A stretch of 64,000 nucleotides of DNA from Discostella pseudostelligera (GCA_036940085.1 JALLBK010000012.1:1-64000), one strand, 5' to 3'. Positions 11,960 through 23,139 are shown, numbered from the stretch's first letter. Numbers and translations: made by a program. Notes: generated from the sequence alone by a model not told the origin.

Positions 11960-12221
11960 TATTGCATGAAGTGCCCAATCGAAATCGTTGTGTTTATTGT
12001 ATATTTTCCACGTTTAAGTTCATTCTATTCAAGTTCTAACAATAGAATCTTGTCGATACATCATCTGGTACCTTCTAGTGCAAGTTCTCCTCTGTAGTCG
12101 TATCACTCACATTATGCTGTATTACCACCAGCTGGCAGTATGAACAAGTCATGCAAAAGCCGCAACGACGAGCAAATCAGCATCGCCGACACAAAATTGT
12201 AACACATCATTTCGTCACATG
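11960..12221. other. Convergent intergenic spacer
   Basis: 262 bases between the tail of the sulfotransferase-like gene (+) and the tail of pyridoxal kinase (-). It is AT-rich and fits two 3' UTRs. Nothing else was seen. Confidence 0.5.
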
Positions 12222-13562
12222 TCACGGAACCCTCAAAGCCCGAAACAGTTGTGGAGGATTAATAATATCATCACGACTTTGAATCAACCGCAACTCAAGT
12301 GATGACACTGCGTGAGCCTTATCTGATATCGTCGACGAGCAGTCTCCAAGTTTCTCTGCCGCAGCATTGGCAGTTCTTTTAACTATCGCATGCATCGTTC
12401 CTAAATTAAATTTTTGGAGGAGCACACACATCGAGTAAGACAGATGGTATTGGTTTCATGAGCAACAAAGAGAAGCACACGTACCAGCCAATTTCTCCAA
12501 CGAGCAGGCCAACGATGTAGAATCTTCCGAAGTATTTGCATCATGATAACTGTCGGAGGTCAAACCTAAAAATAGGGCTGCACAAACATCCCCCGTTCCT
12601 GTGAATTGTCCTGCAAGCCTGGGTGTGTACACAATATATTGTTCGTCAAGATATGCTTCGTTTTCGCCGTCGTCCAGCACATTTGGAATTTGACTCATGT
12701 TGTTCGAACTGCACTTTCTGCGCGAAGTGAACATACCAATGGAATCGTTTGGTGGAGGAGATACTTGATCTTTTTGTACGTCCGGGTCTCTGCTATTCGA
12801 ACAGTCGCCAGAGGTGTCAACGACATCGTCCGAGAAGACTATGCTCGTGATCAGAACCAGTTGCACGCCCACATCGTGTAAGAAGCGACAGGCGCGTTGT
12901 GCATCGTGAATTGATCGTATTGTAATTCGAGTGAGCTGCTCAACTTCAAATTGATTGGGAGTGATGACATCAGCCAATGGTAATACATCCCTTCGATATA
13001 TGTCCACCAATTCTTTCGGCACGTAAAATCTCCCCATATCACCAAGCACAGGGTCGCAAATGTAGCGGCATTTAGGATTCGATCTTTTGAGCTTTTGGAC
13101 AACATTAACGACTGCTGTCAAAAAAGATTCAGAGCCGATGTAGCCGGTGAGGATGTTTCCAATTCTCTCATCCGAGTTGATAGAGCTATCAGTCGACGAA
13201 GATAGTAATCCATTTCTCTCCATTCCATCGATGAGCTTTTCAAGCTTAGATCCATCTAGCACCTCTCCTTCCCATCCGAAGGGGTAACCGGTATGATTGG
13301 AAAATTGAACACTATTGATGATGTCAACATCGAAGCCCAACAATTGAAGTGGGAAAACAGCAGCCTTGTTACCCACGTCTGCACGAGCGCAGAGACGAAT
13401 CATGATGCAGAGGAAACTTTTAGGCACCAATAGCAATATTCGATAACCATCGCGCAACAATAAATACTTACATCCTGATACTACGTGAGACTGAATAGAC
13501 AGGACGCGCGTGCTGCCTCCACATTCGCAACTTCTGCCGACACAGGCCAATTTTGACGCCAT
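12222..13562 (-). CDS. pdxK: Pyridoxal kinase
   Basis: Phosphorylates pyridoxal, pyridoxine and pyridoxamine with ATP in the vitamin B6 salvage pathway. Exons 13562-13472, 13378-12485 and 12400-12222 give 387 residues. Donors are GTAAGT and GTACGT; acceptors are TGCAG and TTTAG; phases 1 and 1 agree. Joined exon 1/2 reads VLSIQSHVVSGYVGNKAAVF, the typical N-terminal substrate loop. The middle has YICDPVLGDMGRFYVP and ADVITPNQFE. The ATP/anion-hole motif is FTGTGDVCAALFLG with the catalytic Asp, and the C-terminus has SSLELRLIQSRDDI. An inserted Ser/Asp-rich stretch (about residues 245-300) is longer than in bacterial enzymes. There is no clear targeting peptide, so cytosolic location is likely. 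Confidence 0.9.
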
Positions 13563-14096
13563 CGGCACACCAAAACCTATGCTAAAATGAATTCTGTCTT
13601 AGAAGGGAGCCGAAATTAGTATGTCTGAACGCCGTGAAACGATAGTGAAGATGTACTGTAATGATGGTCGGCATCAACACTTACGATGAACATCACCATC
13701 AAAGTCACCAAGCATCAACTAGAAGCTTATCACTTACAACGAGCAAGGGGGCATAAGATAAGAAGTAAAAGAATCCATCACAACCCCACACAAGGTTCTC
13801 CCCGCCATTATTTTCGCGCGACTATCTTGCTTCCTAAGTAGAAATTTTCCCGCAATTTTTGCCAAATTTTTCCAAAACGTCGCCGAACAGTCTTCCCCCA
13901 TATTCGTCGCTGAACTTTCATCCCGCCAATTTTGCCATATCCGCAGTACTTTATCTCCAAACAAACTAACTCCAGAGCTGTATTGCCTCTGTAAGACACC
14001 ACTGGGCAGCCAGCCAGCATCAGCCATCAGAAGCTACTAACAGGGCATTTAGGATAAAAAGCAGCAAAAGGAAGAGGGTCAAAACAATGTGACATG
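13563..14096. promoter_or_regulatory. Upstream region of pyridoxal kinase with CCCGCCA motifs
   Basis: No gene. E2F-like elements cluster here: CCCGCCATT at 13801, TTTTCCCGCAATTTTT at 13846, and TCCCGCCAATTTTGCC at 13921. An open frame at 13734-14027 (-) spans them and looks fortuitous. The 13-bp minisatellite starts directly after. Confidence 0.45.
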
Positions 14097-15985
14097 AAGC
14101 ATGCCCTGATCCCATGAATGCACTGCTTCCATGCCCTGCTTCAATGCCCTGCTGCTTCCATGTCCTGCTTCCGTGCCGTGCTTCCCTGCCTTGCTTTCAT
14201 ACCATGCTTCCAGTCCCTGATTCAATGCCCTGCTTCTATGCCCTGCTTCCATGCCCTGCTTCCATGTCCTGCTTCCATGTCCTGCTTCCGTACCCTGCTT
14301 CCATGCCCAGCTTCTGTGCCCTGCTTCCATGCCCCATGCCCTGCTTCCAGGCCCTGCTTCCATTCCCTGCTTCCAAGCCCTCCATCCATTCCCTGCTTCC
14401 AAGCCCTCCATCCATTCCCTGCTTCCATGCCCCCCTGCTTCCATGCCCTGATTCCATGCCCTGCTTCCCTGCCCCGCTTCCATGCCCTGCTTCCCTGCCC
14501 TGCTCCCATGCACTGCTGCCATGCCATGCTTCTGTGCCTGGCTTCCATGCCCTGCATCCATGGCCTGCTTCCATGCCCTGCTTCCATGCACTGCTTCCAT
14601 TTCATGCGTCCATGCCCTGCTTTGATGCCCTGCTTACATGCTCTGCTTCCATGCCCTGCTTTCATGCCCTGCTTTCATGCCCTGCTTCTATGCCCTGCTT
14701 CCATGCCCTGCTTCCATGCCCTGCCTCCATGCCCTGCTTCTATACCCTGCTTCCACACCCCACTTCCATGCCCTGCTGTCATGCCATGCTACTGTGCCTG
14801 GCTTCATTGCCCCATACCACCCTTTGAGGCCCTGCTTCTGTGCCCTACTTCCATGCCCTGCTCCCATGCCCTGCTCCCATGCCCTGCTCCCATGCCCTGC
14901 TGCCATACCCTATGTCCAGTCCCTGCATCCAGTCCCTGCTTTCAAGCACTGATTGAATGTCCATGCCCTGCTTCCATGCCCTCCTTCCATGCACTGCTTC
15001 CATGCCCTCCTTCCATGCCTGCTTGACTGCCCTGCTTCCATGCCCCATGCCCTGCTTCCAGGCCCAGCTTTCATGCCCTGCTTCAATGCCCAGCTTCCAT
15101 GCCCCGCTTCAATGCCCTGCTGCCATGCCATGCTTCTGTGCCCAGCTTCCATGCCCTGCTTCCATGCCCCATGCACTGCTTCCAGGGCCTGCTTCCTTGC
15201 CCTGCTTCCAGGCCCTACTTCCATGCCTTGCTTACATGCCCTACTTCCATGCCCTGCTTCTGTGCCCTTCCTCCATGCCCTGCTTCCATGCCCAGCTTCC
15301 ATTCCCTGCTTCTGTACCCTGTTTCCACACCCTGCTTCCATGCCCTGCTTCCACACCCAGCTTCCCTGCCCTGCCACCCTTCTTAGCTTCAATTCCTTCC
15401 ATGCCCTGCTTGCATGCCCTGCTTTCTTGCCCTGCTTTCATGTTCTGCTTCCATGCCCAGCTTCCGTGCCCTGCTTCCATGCCCTGCTTTCTTGCCCTGC
15501 TTTCTTGCCCTGCTTTCATGTTCTGCTTCCATGCCCAGCTTCGGTGCCCTGCTTCCATGCCCTGCTTCCATGCCCTGCTTCCATGCCCTGCTTCTGTGCC
15601 CTGCTTCCATTCCCTGCTTCCATGCCCTGCTTCCCTGTCCTGCTTTCCATTCCCTGCTTTCATGTCCTGCTTCCATGCCCTGCTTCCATGCCCTGCTTCC
15701 ATGCCCTCCTTCAATGCCCTGCTTCCATGTCCTGCTTCCATACCCTGCTTCCATGCACTTTCTTCCATGCCCTGCTTCCATGCCCTGCTTCCATGCCCTG
15801 CTTCCATGCCCTGCTTTCATGTTCTGCTTCCATGCCCTGCTTTCATGCCCTGCTGCCCTGCTTCCATGCCCTGCTTCCATGCCCTGCTTCTGTGCCCTCC
15901 TTTGGTGCCCTGCTTCCATGCCCTGCTTCCATGCCCTGCTTCCATGCACTGTTTCCATGCCCTGTACCCTTTTTCTGTTTCAAGG
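14097..15985. repeat. 13-bp minisatellite array, about 1.9 kb
   Basis: About 145 tandem units close to CTTCCATGCCCTG, with single-base variants (tt to tg, cc to ca). The unit has no stop codon in any frame of either strand and its length is not a multiple of 3, so three frames stay open for hundreds of codons and a 39-nt/13-residue period appears: MPCFHALLPCPAS on plus, MEAGHGSRAWKQG on minus. Some unit blocks recur (see findings), which indicates higher-order duplication. It is unlikely to be coding. No flanking target-site duplication was seen. Confidence 0.93.
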
Positions 15986-16732
15986 CCCTGAACCCATAGG
16001 GCATGGGTACAGTGCATGGATGCAGGGCATTGGTTCACAGCTTGAAAGCCTGCATAGGTTCAGGGCATGAGTTCAGGACTCATGACATCATAGCACAATT
16101 AGCAATGCTTTAATAAGTTTCTTCCCTAGGTGGTATGCGCTCATGCCACCCTACTAATCCACCCGTGTTGCTTCAATCTTGCAATTTTTGAGTTTCAAGA
16201 CATTTCTGCTCTGCCCACAAAATTGATCTCTAGTGACAACTTAATGTGAACCTGGATTATTCAAAAGGCTCAGATCCTTGGATAGAGGTTCCGGGACAAT
16301 ACCAATTATGTAGACTAATCCTTTTGGAATAACATTAATGAGATAAGATTCAGATCACAAGAACTCATATATTATTGAGCCTCATCAAATGCAGCAATCT
16401 TGTTCTTTGTCATCACCAGCAACAAACTCACCCAAACCTGCTGGCATATGTCAAGTCAATGGCATTTCAATTAGAGGTGTTGGATGATGGAGGCCAATCT
16501 CCTACAATACACACTACTAAACTGGAGCATCATTGTACTGCATTCTTTGACCAGGGTCTTACTGAGGAGAACAGCACTTTCAGAGTGACAAATGTGAGAA
16601 CCATGCGTACAGAACAGAGCCAATCTCCAAAACATCTTATCACATACTGGAACAACAGGTAAGCTCCTAATCTCCTGAAGAAATGCTAGTTCAAGTCATT
16701 TAAAAAGCAGGATAAAGCAGGTAGCAAGTGGC

Positions 16733-16925
16733 GATCTCAGTATCACATATAAGCATCACCATGTCATGTGTGGACATCTTGGTATTGAGAAGACATACAA
16801 CAACTGTAATAATAAGTCTTCACTCAAGACATGGTGATGTGTTTTGTCAAGACATGCCCAACTTGCCTTCAATCAAATCCTCATACTACCACAACACCTA
16901 AAGGACAAGGCTGCCAACCGAATCT
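16733..16925 (+). pseudogene. Fossil of LTR-retrotransposon integrase zinc-binding domain
   Basis: In one frame from 16751 the translation reads KHHHVMCGHLGIEKTYNN, then a stop at about 16833. In another frame from 16843 it reads FVKTCPTCLQSNP. Together they match the H-x4-H ... C-x2-C zinc finger that opens Ty3/gypsy-type integrases (GHxGxxKT then FVxxCxxC). A frameshift and a stop separate the halves, so the copy is dead. No DDE core, reverse transcriptase or LTRs were found nearby. The family assignment rests on this short motif only. Confidence 0.55.
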
Positions 16926-17019
16926 ATTCATATGCTAGACGAATCATGACATGAGGAAGTTTGCAATGCCACATGTCTTTGGTGTTGTGCAGACCAGAGG
17001 GGAAGAAAAACAGTTGATG

Positions 17020-17700
17020 GAGCATCATCATCATCATCATCAACATCTACAGGAGTACTAGTAGTAGCAGGAGCATAGAGCATGAGTACAATATGGTCAT
17101 TTCTGCAAATGACCATGGTGGTGTACTGAGTATGACAACAATTTTGGAAAAAATGAGACTAGCTGAGTATCATCATTCTGAGGATGAGTATCAGATATCA
17201 TAGAGGATAGGGCAGATGTTGAGGTTGAGGGTGCTGATCATGAGGAAATGCAGGGTCATCAAGAGGAAGCAGAAACAACACTCAAGGGGGATTTCTCCAG
17301 GACATGTGGTCAAGGCAGCAACAGGAGCATTATCATTAGCAGAAGCAGATGCTGAGGATACATGATATAATAAGATGCCAAGAATGATTCTGCTGATGAA
17401 TAGTTGCTGGTGAGGATGGTGACATGGATGAGGAGCAGCAGCAGGCAGCAGGACAATCATGAGCAGCAGCTGAGGATGATCATGAGGACCAGAAGGAGCA
17501 GCAGGAGCAGGAGAAGGACCATGGTCACAGATCATGGATGCTGAGTAGAATGATGCTGCAGATGCTGCTGAGTAGAGACAATGGACAAAGCTGAGTATGA
17601 TGCTGATAATCATGTTGCTGATGCTGATGATGAGGAGATGGTGATGATTGCAAGGATGATGATACTAAGGGGAATCATGTGAAGCATCAGCCATAATGAT
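17020..17700 (+). repeat. Low-complexity GAT/CAG/GAG-rich tract
   Basis: Long runs of gat, gag, cag and gct triplets, including ATC repeats at 17026-17041. A 140-residue minus-strand frame (17191-17613) across it is Ser/Ala/His-rich and looks like a by-product. It may be a degenerate acidic coding segment of the neighbouring dead element. Confidence 0.4.
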
Positions 17701-18033
17701 CACCAAGGCAAGCAATATGGCAAGGAACAGAAGGAAGCCAATATGCTTCCATGAGCAAGCTCAGTACTGTGTAAATTTGCCAGGGTTTGAATGATCTTCA
17801 ACACCTAGAAGGTCAAAAGGTTGCTGTGGTTGATGCAGATAAACGAGTTTGCTGGCCAGGCATTATTTGAGAAGTATCAAGATTAGAATTTCGTTATTGC
17901 ATATAGAAGTAGCAGTCTAGATACAATGTGCAAGGAGAAACTTCCGTCTATGTCCATCCCCAAGTCGGCGTTGACGTTGTCTTCGACATCTCATAACATG
18001 ATGTCCTTACCACAGTAGATAATCCATGCCCAC

Positions 18034-19776
18034 TCAATGTTTGCTTCCATAAAGGTTCAACTGATCAGACTCATCTGGCGTCTCCGATGTCAATCCAACT
18101 TTTGCTTTGTCCTTTGATATCAGATCATTGAAAATAGCCTCCTCTTCCGCGCTCATTGTATATGGTGAATACTCCTTCCCTGGAAACACTCCCTCTTCGA
18201 CCTCTTTCTTAAACTGAGCCAATCCATCATTTATATGAATACCAACACTTGCATACTTCTTGCAAAACTTGGGACAAAATTCCTCGTGGTGTGGATGGCT
18301 CAACATGCCCAACAAATCATGGAATACCAGTACCTGACCTGATGTTCCTCCACCGGCACCAATACCAATGGTAGGAATTTCTAATTGCTCAGTGATGGCG
18401 GTAGCGACATTGGATGGTATGCATTCAAGGACGACAGCGAAGGCTCCAGCATCTTGCAATCGGAGTGCCTCGTCGAGGAGGGAACGAGCTTGTTCCGCCT
18501 TGCGACCTTGCGCTCGAAATCCACCAAGGACATTGATTGCCTGCGGCGTCAAACCTACATGCCCCAAAACGGCGACTGATGATGATATAAGGATGCAGGT
18601 GCAGATTGTCGAGTGTATCGTCGTGAGATGAGAATTAAGTCATTAGTAACGCTCTTGGGAAGCAATCATATCAAAAGGCATAATCGTAATGAACGTACTT
18701 CCACCTTGAACTACATGTCGTACAATTTTCGAACGAGCTTCTGTCCCTCCCTGTATTAAATCACATTCAACAAAAAATAAGAGACTAAAGCATTAGACCC
18801 TATTCCAGCATAGTTTTGAATGATGAATGCAATGAAAGACACACCAACCCCTTACCTCAAACTTGACAGCATCCATCCCACCATCTTTCACCATTCTATA
18901 TGCATTTTGCAAGGCTATATCTACATTGTCAAATTCGTAAGATCCAAATGGCATATCACCAACTAGGAGAGGTCGATTGGGTGCTCCCCGTTTTACTGCT
19001 TGACAATGATGTATCATTTGATCTAACGTTATTGGCTTTTTGAATGATATCGTTGAGCCGAGAAGATAGACAGAAAATGAAGACAATTGAATACTGAACA
19101 GATACACACAATAACTTACCAATGTAGTCTCAAATCCCAATTCGACCATGGCACATGAATCCCCCACCAATACAATATCCATACCGGCTCGATCGACATG
19201 TACCGCTGATGGATAATCGTAGGCTGTAACCATGGTGATTTTTTGATTTCGTCGTTTCTTGGCTATTATGGATAAGGTTGTTACTTTTTTACTGTCGGTT
19301 GTTGGTGATACAGGGACGGTGGTGGTGGTAGTTGTAGAAGAAGGATTAGTCGCGTCGCCGCTGCCACTGGTATTGTTGCTTCCGGCTGTGCTAGATGAGA
19401 AGTGTGCGTAGGATGTGAGTTGACGACGATTATGTAGATTGATGTGAGTTTGTTTTTGTTGATATTGTATGTGGCGCTGGCGCTGGTGATGACAAGGATA
19501 ATGCCGCTGTCCAACTAATTCTATATTCGATGCAGATAAATACTCCATCCGTGGGTATCGATTCGCCGCCACCGCTGCCGCGTGATATCGATGTCGCGTT
19601 GAGCTCTCCATCTCCATGATATTATGATTCATTGTGGCGATTGTGCACACTTGCCACCGATGACACGAGGATCCTAATGCTACAATGAACGGTAAGGTTA
19701 AGGTGACATGAGTTGAGCGTGGTGAGGTCGCACTAGCATGTGCCGCTGCTCGACGTAGTAGAAAGGAAGTCATCAT
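18034..19776 (-). CDS. panB: 3-methyl-2-oxobutanoate hydroxymethyltransferase (ketopantoate synthesis)
   Basis: First step of pantothenate/CoA synthesis: transfers hydroxymethyl from methylene-THF to 2-oxoisovalerate. Exons 19776-19120, 19035-18856, 18750-18699 and 18575-18034 give 476 residues. Donors are GTAAGT, GTAAGG and GTACGT; all acceptors end AG; phases 0, 0 and 1 agree. Joined motifs are typical of Pan[24 protein letters not shown] (metal Asp), [44 protein letters not shown] (catalytic Glu) and PTIGIGAG. The first about 170 residues are an Arg/His/Ser/Thr-rich extension absent from bacteria, and probably target the mitochondrion. A 52-nt exon carries the EGG loop region. It is divergent with the torsin-like gene. 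Confidence 0.93.
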
Positions 19777-20050
19777 TGTCGTCTCCGATTGGTATGGTGA
19801 AGTTTGTGGTGATGATGGTGATGGTGATGGATGCCGGAGAGACGGAGAGGTGGTGGTGTGGAGGTAGTACTAGTTGTTTCCCGCCATTATCGCCACAATA
19901 TTCTTCCCGCCATTTTCGCCAAAGATGTTATTGCCGGACCGACCATGTGGTAAGCATCTAGTCCGGCCATGTCCGGTCATGTCCGGTCCGGTGTCCGGTC
20001 CACCAAACCAAACCAAACCACATTCACCTCCACCTCCACCAATCCCAACA
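19777..20050. promoter_or_regulatory. Bidirectional promoter with two CCCGCCATT sites and TCCGG repeats
   Basis: 274 bases between divergent starts. TTCCCGCCATT occurs twice, at 19878 and 19904, each followed by a TCGCC. A cluster of at least five TCCGG units (19961-20000, decamer GTCCGGYCAT repeated) and an AACCA repeat (20003-20021) follow. The function is inferred from position. Confidence 0.5.
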
Positions 20051-22567
20051 ATGGGTCGCTATCGAGTCCATCAATTCGACGATGAAGACGACGACGACGA
20101 CGACGACGACGAATATGATGATTATGGCGGGCATGGCAGATCGATGCCCATGGATATGGATTGGACAGTCATTCCAAATGATGATGAAAATGACGACGAG
20201 CTTATGCATCACGCGTCGGGACGGGATGTGAATGCTGCCTATCGAGACTTCATACCCTCCCCTCCTCCCATTGATGATGATGAAGAAGGTGATGATAACT
20301 TCACCAACGGCAATTTGCGACGTTGGGATGGAATGGTAGATGAAGACTACTTGGAACAGCGCTATTTCGAACAACGTTATCTCCAGCTGAATCATTATGT
20401 ACCTACACGCAAACGAAGTAGAATACGAACCATCTTATTCATTGTGGTGGCCTTGTTGGTGGCAATTATTGCAATCGCATTGAAGCAGTATGCTCCGCCT
20501 CCACCTCAAACTAGTTTGTTTACCATTATCCCACCGCTGACATTGTCCACTGATTCTGATGATGGCGTAACCACAACACGTGCCTATGCAGCATCCGACT
20601 TGCTACATCTACATCAAGAAGATGTTGCACACCATGCAAGTTGGGGTGATTATTCTCGGCATTTAAGCAATTTGTTACATTATGCCGTGACACATGTCCT
20701 GTCGGTGGCATGGTATGCAATCTCCAACTCGATTCGTTCGGCATATCGAGATGTTAAAGTTGGTTGGACTGAGCTATTTTCTAAGTTCGGATTGGGAGTG
20801 AGTGATGCTAGTACTAGCACCGATGAACGCAAATGGAGCACTGCATTGGAGAGTATGTTTCAATCATCCATTCTCGATTTTAGCGATTGGTTGTCTCAGA
20901 TACAAGCAATGGGGATAGTGCTAGGCGATAATTTGCATCGAGCAACCCACGATTTTCAACAAGAACAACACGAGGGTGGAGGTCTGGGTGGTTTGGCTCT
21001 ATTGTTTTCGAAGTACGGATGGAATGTCAGCGCTGGTGAACGCAAGTGGAGCACTGCCGAGAAATTCGTTCAATCATCTACTGCTCGGTTTAATACTTGG
21101 TGGACCCAGATGCAAATGACTGAGGTAGATCGCGGTGGCAGTTCCCATCGTGCAGAGCATGACATTCAACATCACGAGGCTGAAGCTATTGACGACAAAA
21201 TCGCAGCTTGTCCTATCCGTGTTCCTGCAGCCAGCAATCGCTTTGTTCAGCTAACGGGACCAGATGCCTCGGCGAATCATCATCATCATTGGTCCACGGA
21301 GGATCACCTTCGACAAACGATAGGAACATCACTCTCACCGCAGAACTTGGCATTGAAAATAATTGCCGAAAGAATGGACATGTGGGGAAATGATTTGGTG
21401 AAAGTTGCTTCTGTGCCGTTATTGCGTAACATGTCATCTGCGGTAGCTTCTGTTCGTACCAATGATGACAAGATGGGCTTCCTCATCGACAAGGAGACAT
21501 TGTCAGAGTGGATTTTACCTCCAGCTATTGGATTCCTCGTAGTGGGAAACGCGGGGGTTGGTAAGACGACCATTGCTCGCCGACTGGCGCACTTCCTTTT
21601 GGGTCACTGCCCGGATGAAAAGGCCTCGTCAAATCATCAAGATGAACTTGATGGTGTTTTGGAAGTTGGGATGTCTGAATCGGACAACAACCACCCTATT
21701 CTTGAAAGAGCACAATCGATAAAAGAGCTCATTGTCAACCACATTCACCGTCGCGAGGGACTTGGTTCGGTAGTGATTCTTCGTCATGTCGAATCGATGC
21801 ATACGTCGATTGTTACTGAAATTCTTCAGATCCTTCATGGAACATCACACTCACTTCATTACCAAACCTCAGATAACGAGCTTGTCGAGGCAAACTGCAA
21901 TGGAACCGTCTTTGTCATGACATCCAAGGTATGGGGTACCAATGGCATCTTGCGACATTTAGAACAAGGTTATAGTTGGAATGTGCTCCGAAGCAGAGAA
22001 GCACTGACATCTTCTATCCACCAGGAGGTGGATTCGTACTTAGAATCGTTTTCCATTATTGCCAATGTGAGTATCATCATGCATTCTTGTTCTACTGATC
22101 AGTATGTCTCCCCTTTCCGCCACTGAACGATTTCGTCTTTTTGTCTTCAGCCGACAACGGTGGTACCAATTCTTCCGTTCCAACCCGACGACCTCGCGTC
22201 CATATTGCAAAGTAGAGTCCAAGCCTTGAGTGTTCAATACCAAGAGATTGTTTGGAAGCGCATTGAGATATCCCTTGCTACAATTCGATACTTTGTGGGA
22301 GTTGATAATATACAGTACTCGGATCTACACACCGTCCATGATGATCATTATACCATTTCGAATTTGGGTGCTCATGCCTTGGACGATAATGTGCTGCTGC
22401 AAACCCTTGAGGGTATGTCAAAGCCGGATGTACAGAAACATCCAGATATGATATTAAGAATTGGTCTAGATGAAAGTACTGGCAATGAAGCAACATTTCG
22501 ATGGTGCCACACTGTCAATGGTTTGGAGGGCTGTGAGGGGCATTGTAGCATCAATGCGACGCACTGA
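20051..22567 (+). CDS. Torsin-like AAA+ membrane protein with degenerate Walker B
   Basis: Exons 20051-22066 and 22151-22567 (810 residues); donor GTGAGT, acceptor CTTCAG, phase 0. Start chosen at the ATG at 20051; the frame upstream is open but promoter-like. The N-terminal 125 residues are acidic (an Asp octamer at about 13-20). A transmembrane segment lies at 127-145. Then comes a region with two related segments (LFSKFGLGVS and LFSKYGWNVS, each with ERKWSTA). The AAA+ domain has Walker A GNAGVGKT at about 499-506. The position of Walker B reads VVILRHVESMH at about 574, where torsins have two acidic residues followed by a similar helix. After the intron, PTTVVPILPFQPDDLASIL matches the torsin C-terminal segment. 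Torsins are ER/nuclear-envelope ATPases activated by partners; loss of the Walker B acids suggests an inactive or regulatory paralogue. A further 3' exon (22613-22825) cannot be excluded. Confidence 0.68.
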
Positions 22568-23139
22568 TCCTGAATCACATGGCGTAAAGTAAACGATATT
22601 TCTACTCCCACTGATAGTCCGTTGTTGCACTTTGACGCCATCCCATGGTTGTCAGTCGATGATCGTGCCCAGGTGCGTACGACCTTCGACATGCATGGAG
22701 CAGATGACAATTGCTTCGATTGCAAGAATGGGAAACGTTACATCAATACAGAAAGAAGCGATAAGAGTGATAGCATTGAGCTTTACTCTAGTACGTTTAG
22801 ATCAATGGCACAGACTGTCATAAATTAGCTCTCGATCTGCTCAATAAATGATCAAAATCCGTATTTCCCTAACCCCCTTTCTCTCTCTCTCCGTTACACA
22901 ACTTAAACCATGCAAAAAGTAGTGGCGACGAAACTACCAACAAGTAACCAATTGGTAGTTTCGCCATTTGTTTTTTATTCCGATAAAAAAGTCTTGATAT
23001 TTCTATGCATCATCGTGTGCATTTGTGGGGTGCAAATCTTACTCTCTCTCTCTCCCCCCACACCTCCAATCATCACCAGCAACAACTTAATTCTTTTTGA
23101 ACAATTGAATGTCAAAAAAAGGTACTCGATACATACTAT
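22568..23139. other. Convergent intergenic region with hairpin
   Basis: Lies between the tails of the torsin-like gene (+) and eIF5A (-). Open frames at 22622-22828 (two frames) could be a missed last exon, since TACTCCCACTGATAG resembles an acceptor, but no matching donor phase is clear. A perfect 12-bp inverted repeat sits at 22929-22963. CT-rich tracts lie at 22880-22892 and 23043-23056. Confidence 0.45.
22929..22963. repeat. Perfect inverted repeat, 12-bp stem with 11-nt loop
   Basis: CGAAACTACCAA (22929-22940) is repeated in reverse complement at 22952-22963. It sits between two convergent gene ends, so it could act as a transcript 3' hairpin or be a remnant of a small inverted-repeat element. 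Confidence 0.7.

Larger units (their letters stand above)
15986..18033. other. Gene-poor region with decayed transposable-element sequence
   Basis: No intact gene. It contains a few inverted minisatellite units (16000-16070), a short open frame at 16375-16662 of unknown origin, an integrase-like fossil (16733-16925), purine-rich gatgag/agcagc low-complexity DNA (17020-17700) and a stop-ridden frame near 17800-17990. Base composition is more AT-rich and uniform than the genes around it. Likely the remains of inserted elements. Confidence 0.5.

Noticed and set aside
14079..15999. Long Cys/Pro and Gly/Lys/Trp-rich open frames on both strands
   Set aside because: They all come from a stop-free 13-bp repeat read in different frames. 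No start context, domain or composition supports any of them as genes.
17191..17613. 140-residue Ser/Ala/His-rich frame
   Set aside because: By-product of a gat/cag low-complexity tract in a region with no other coding signal.
22622..22828. Possible last exon of the torsin-like gene
   Set aside because: An acceptor-like site exists, but no upstream donor in the right phase avoids the stop at 22565-22567. Left as a note only.
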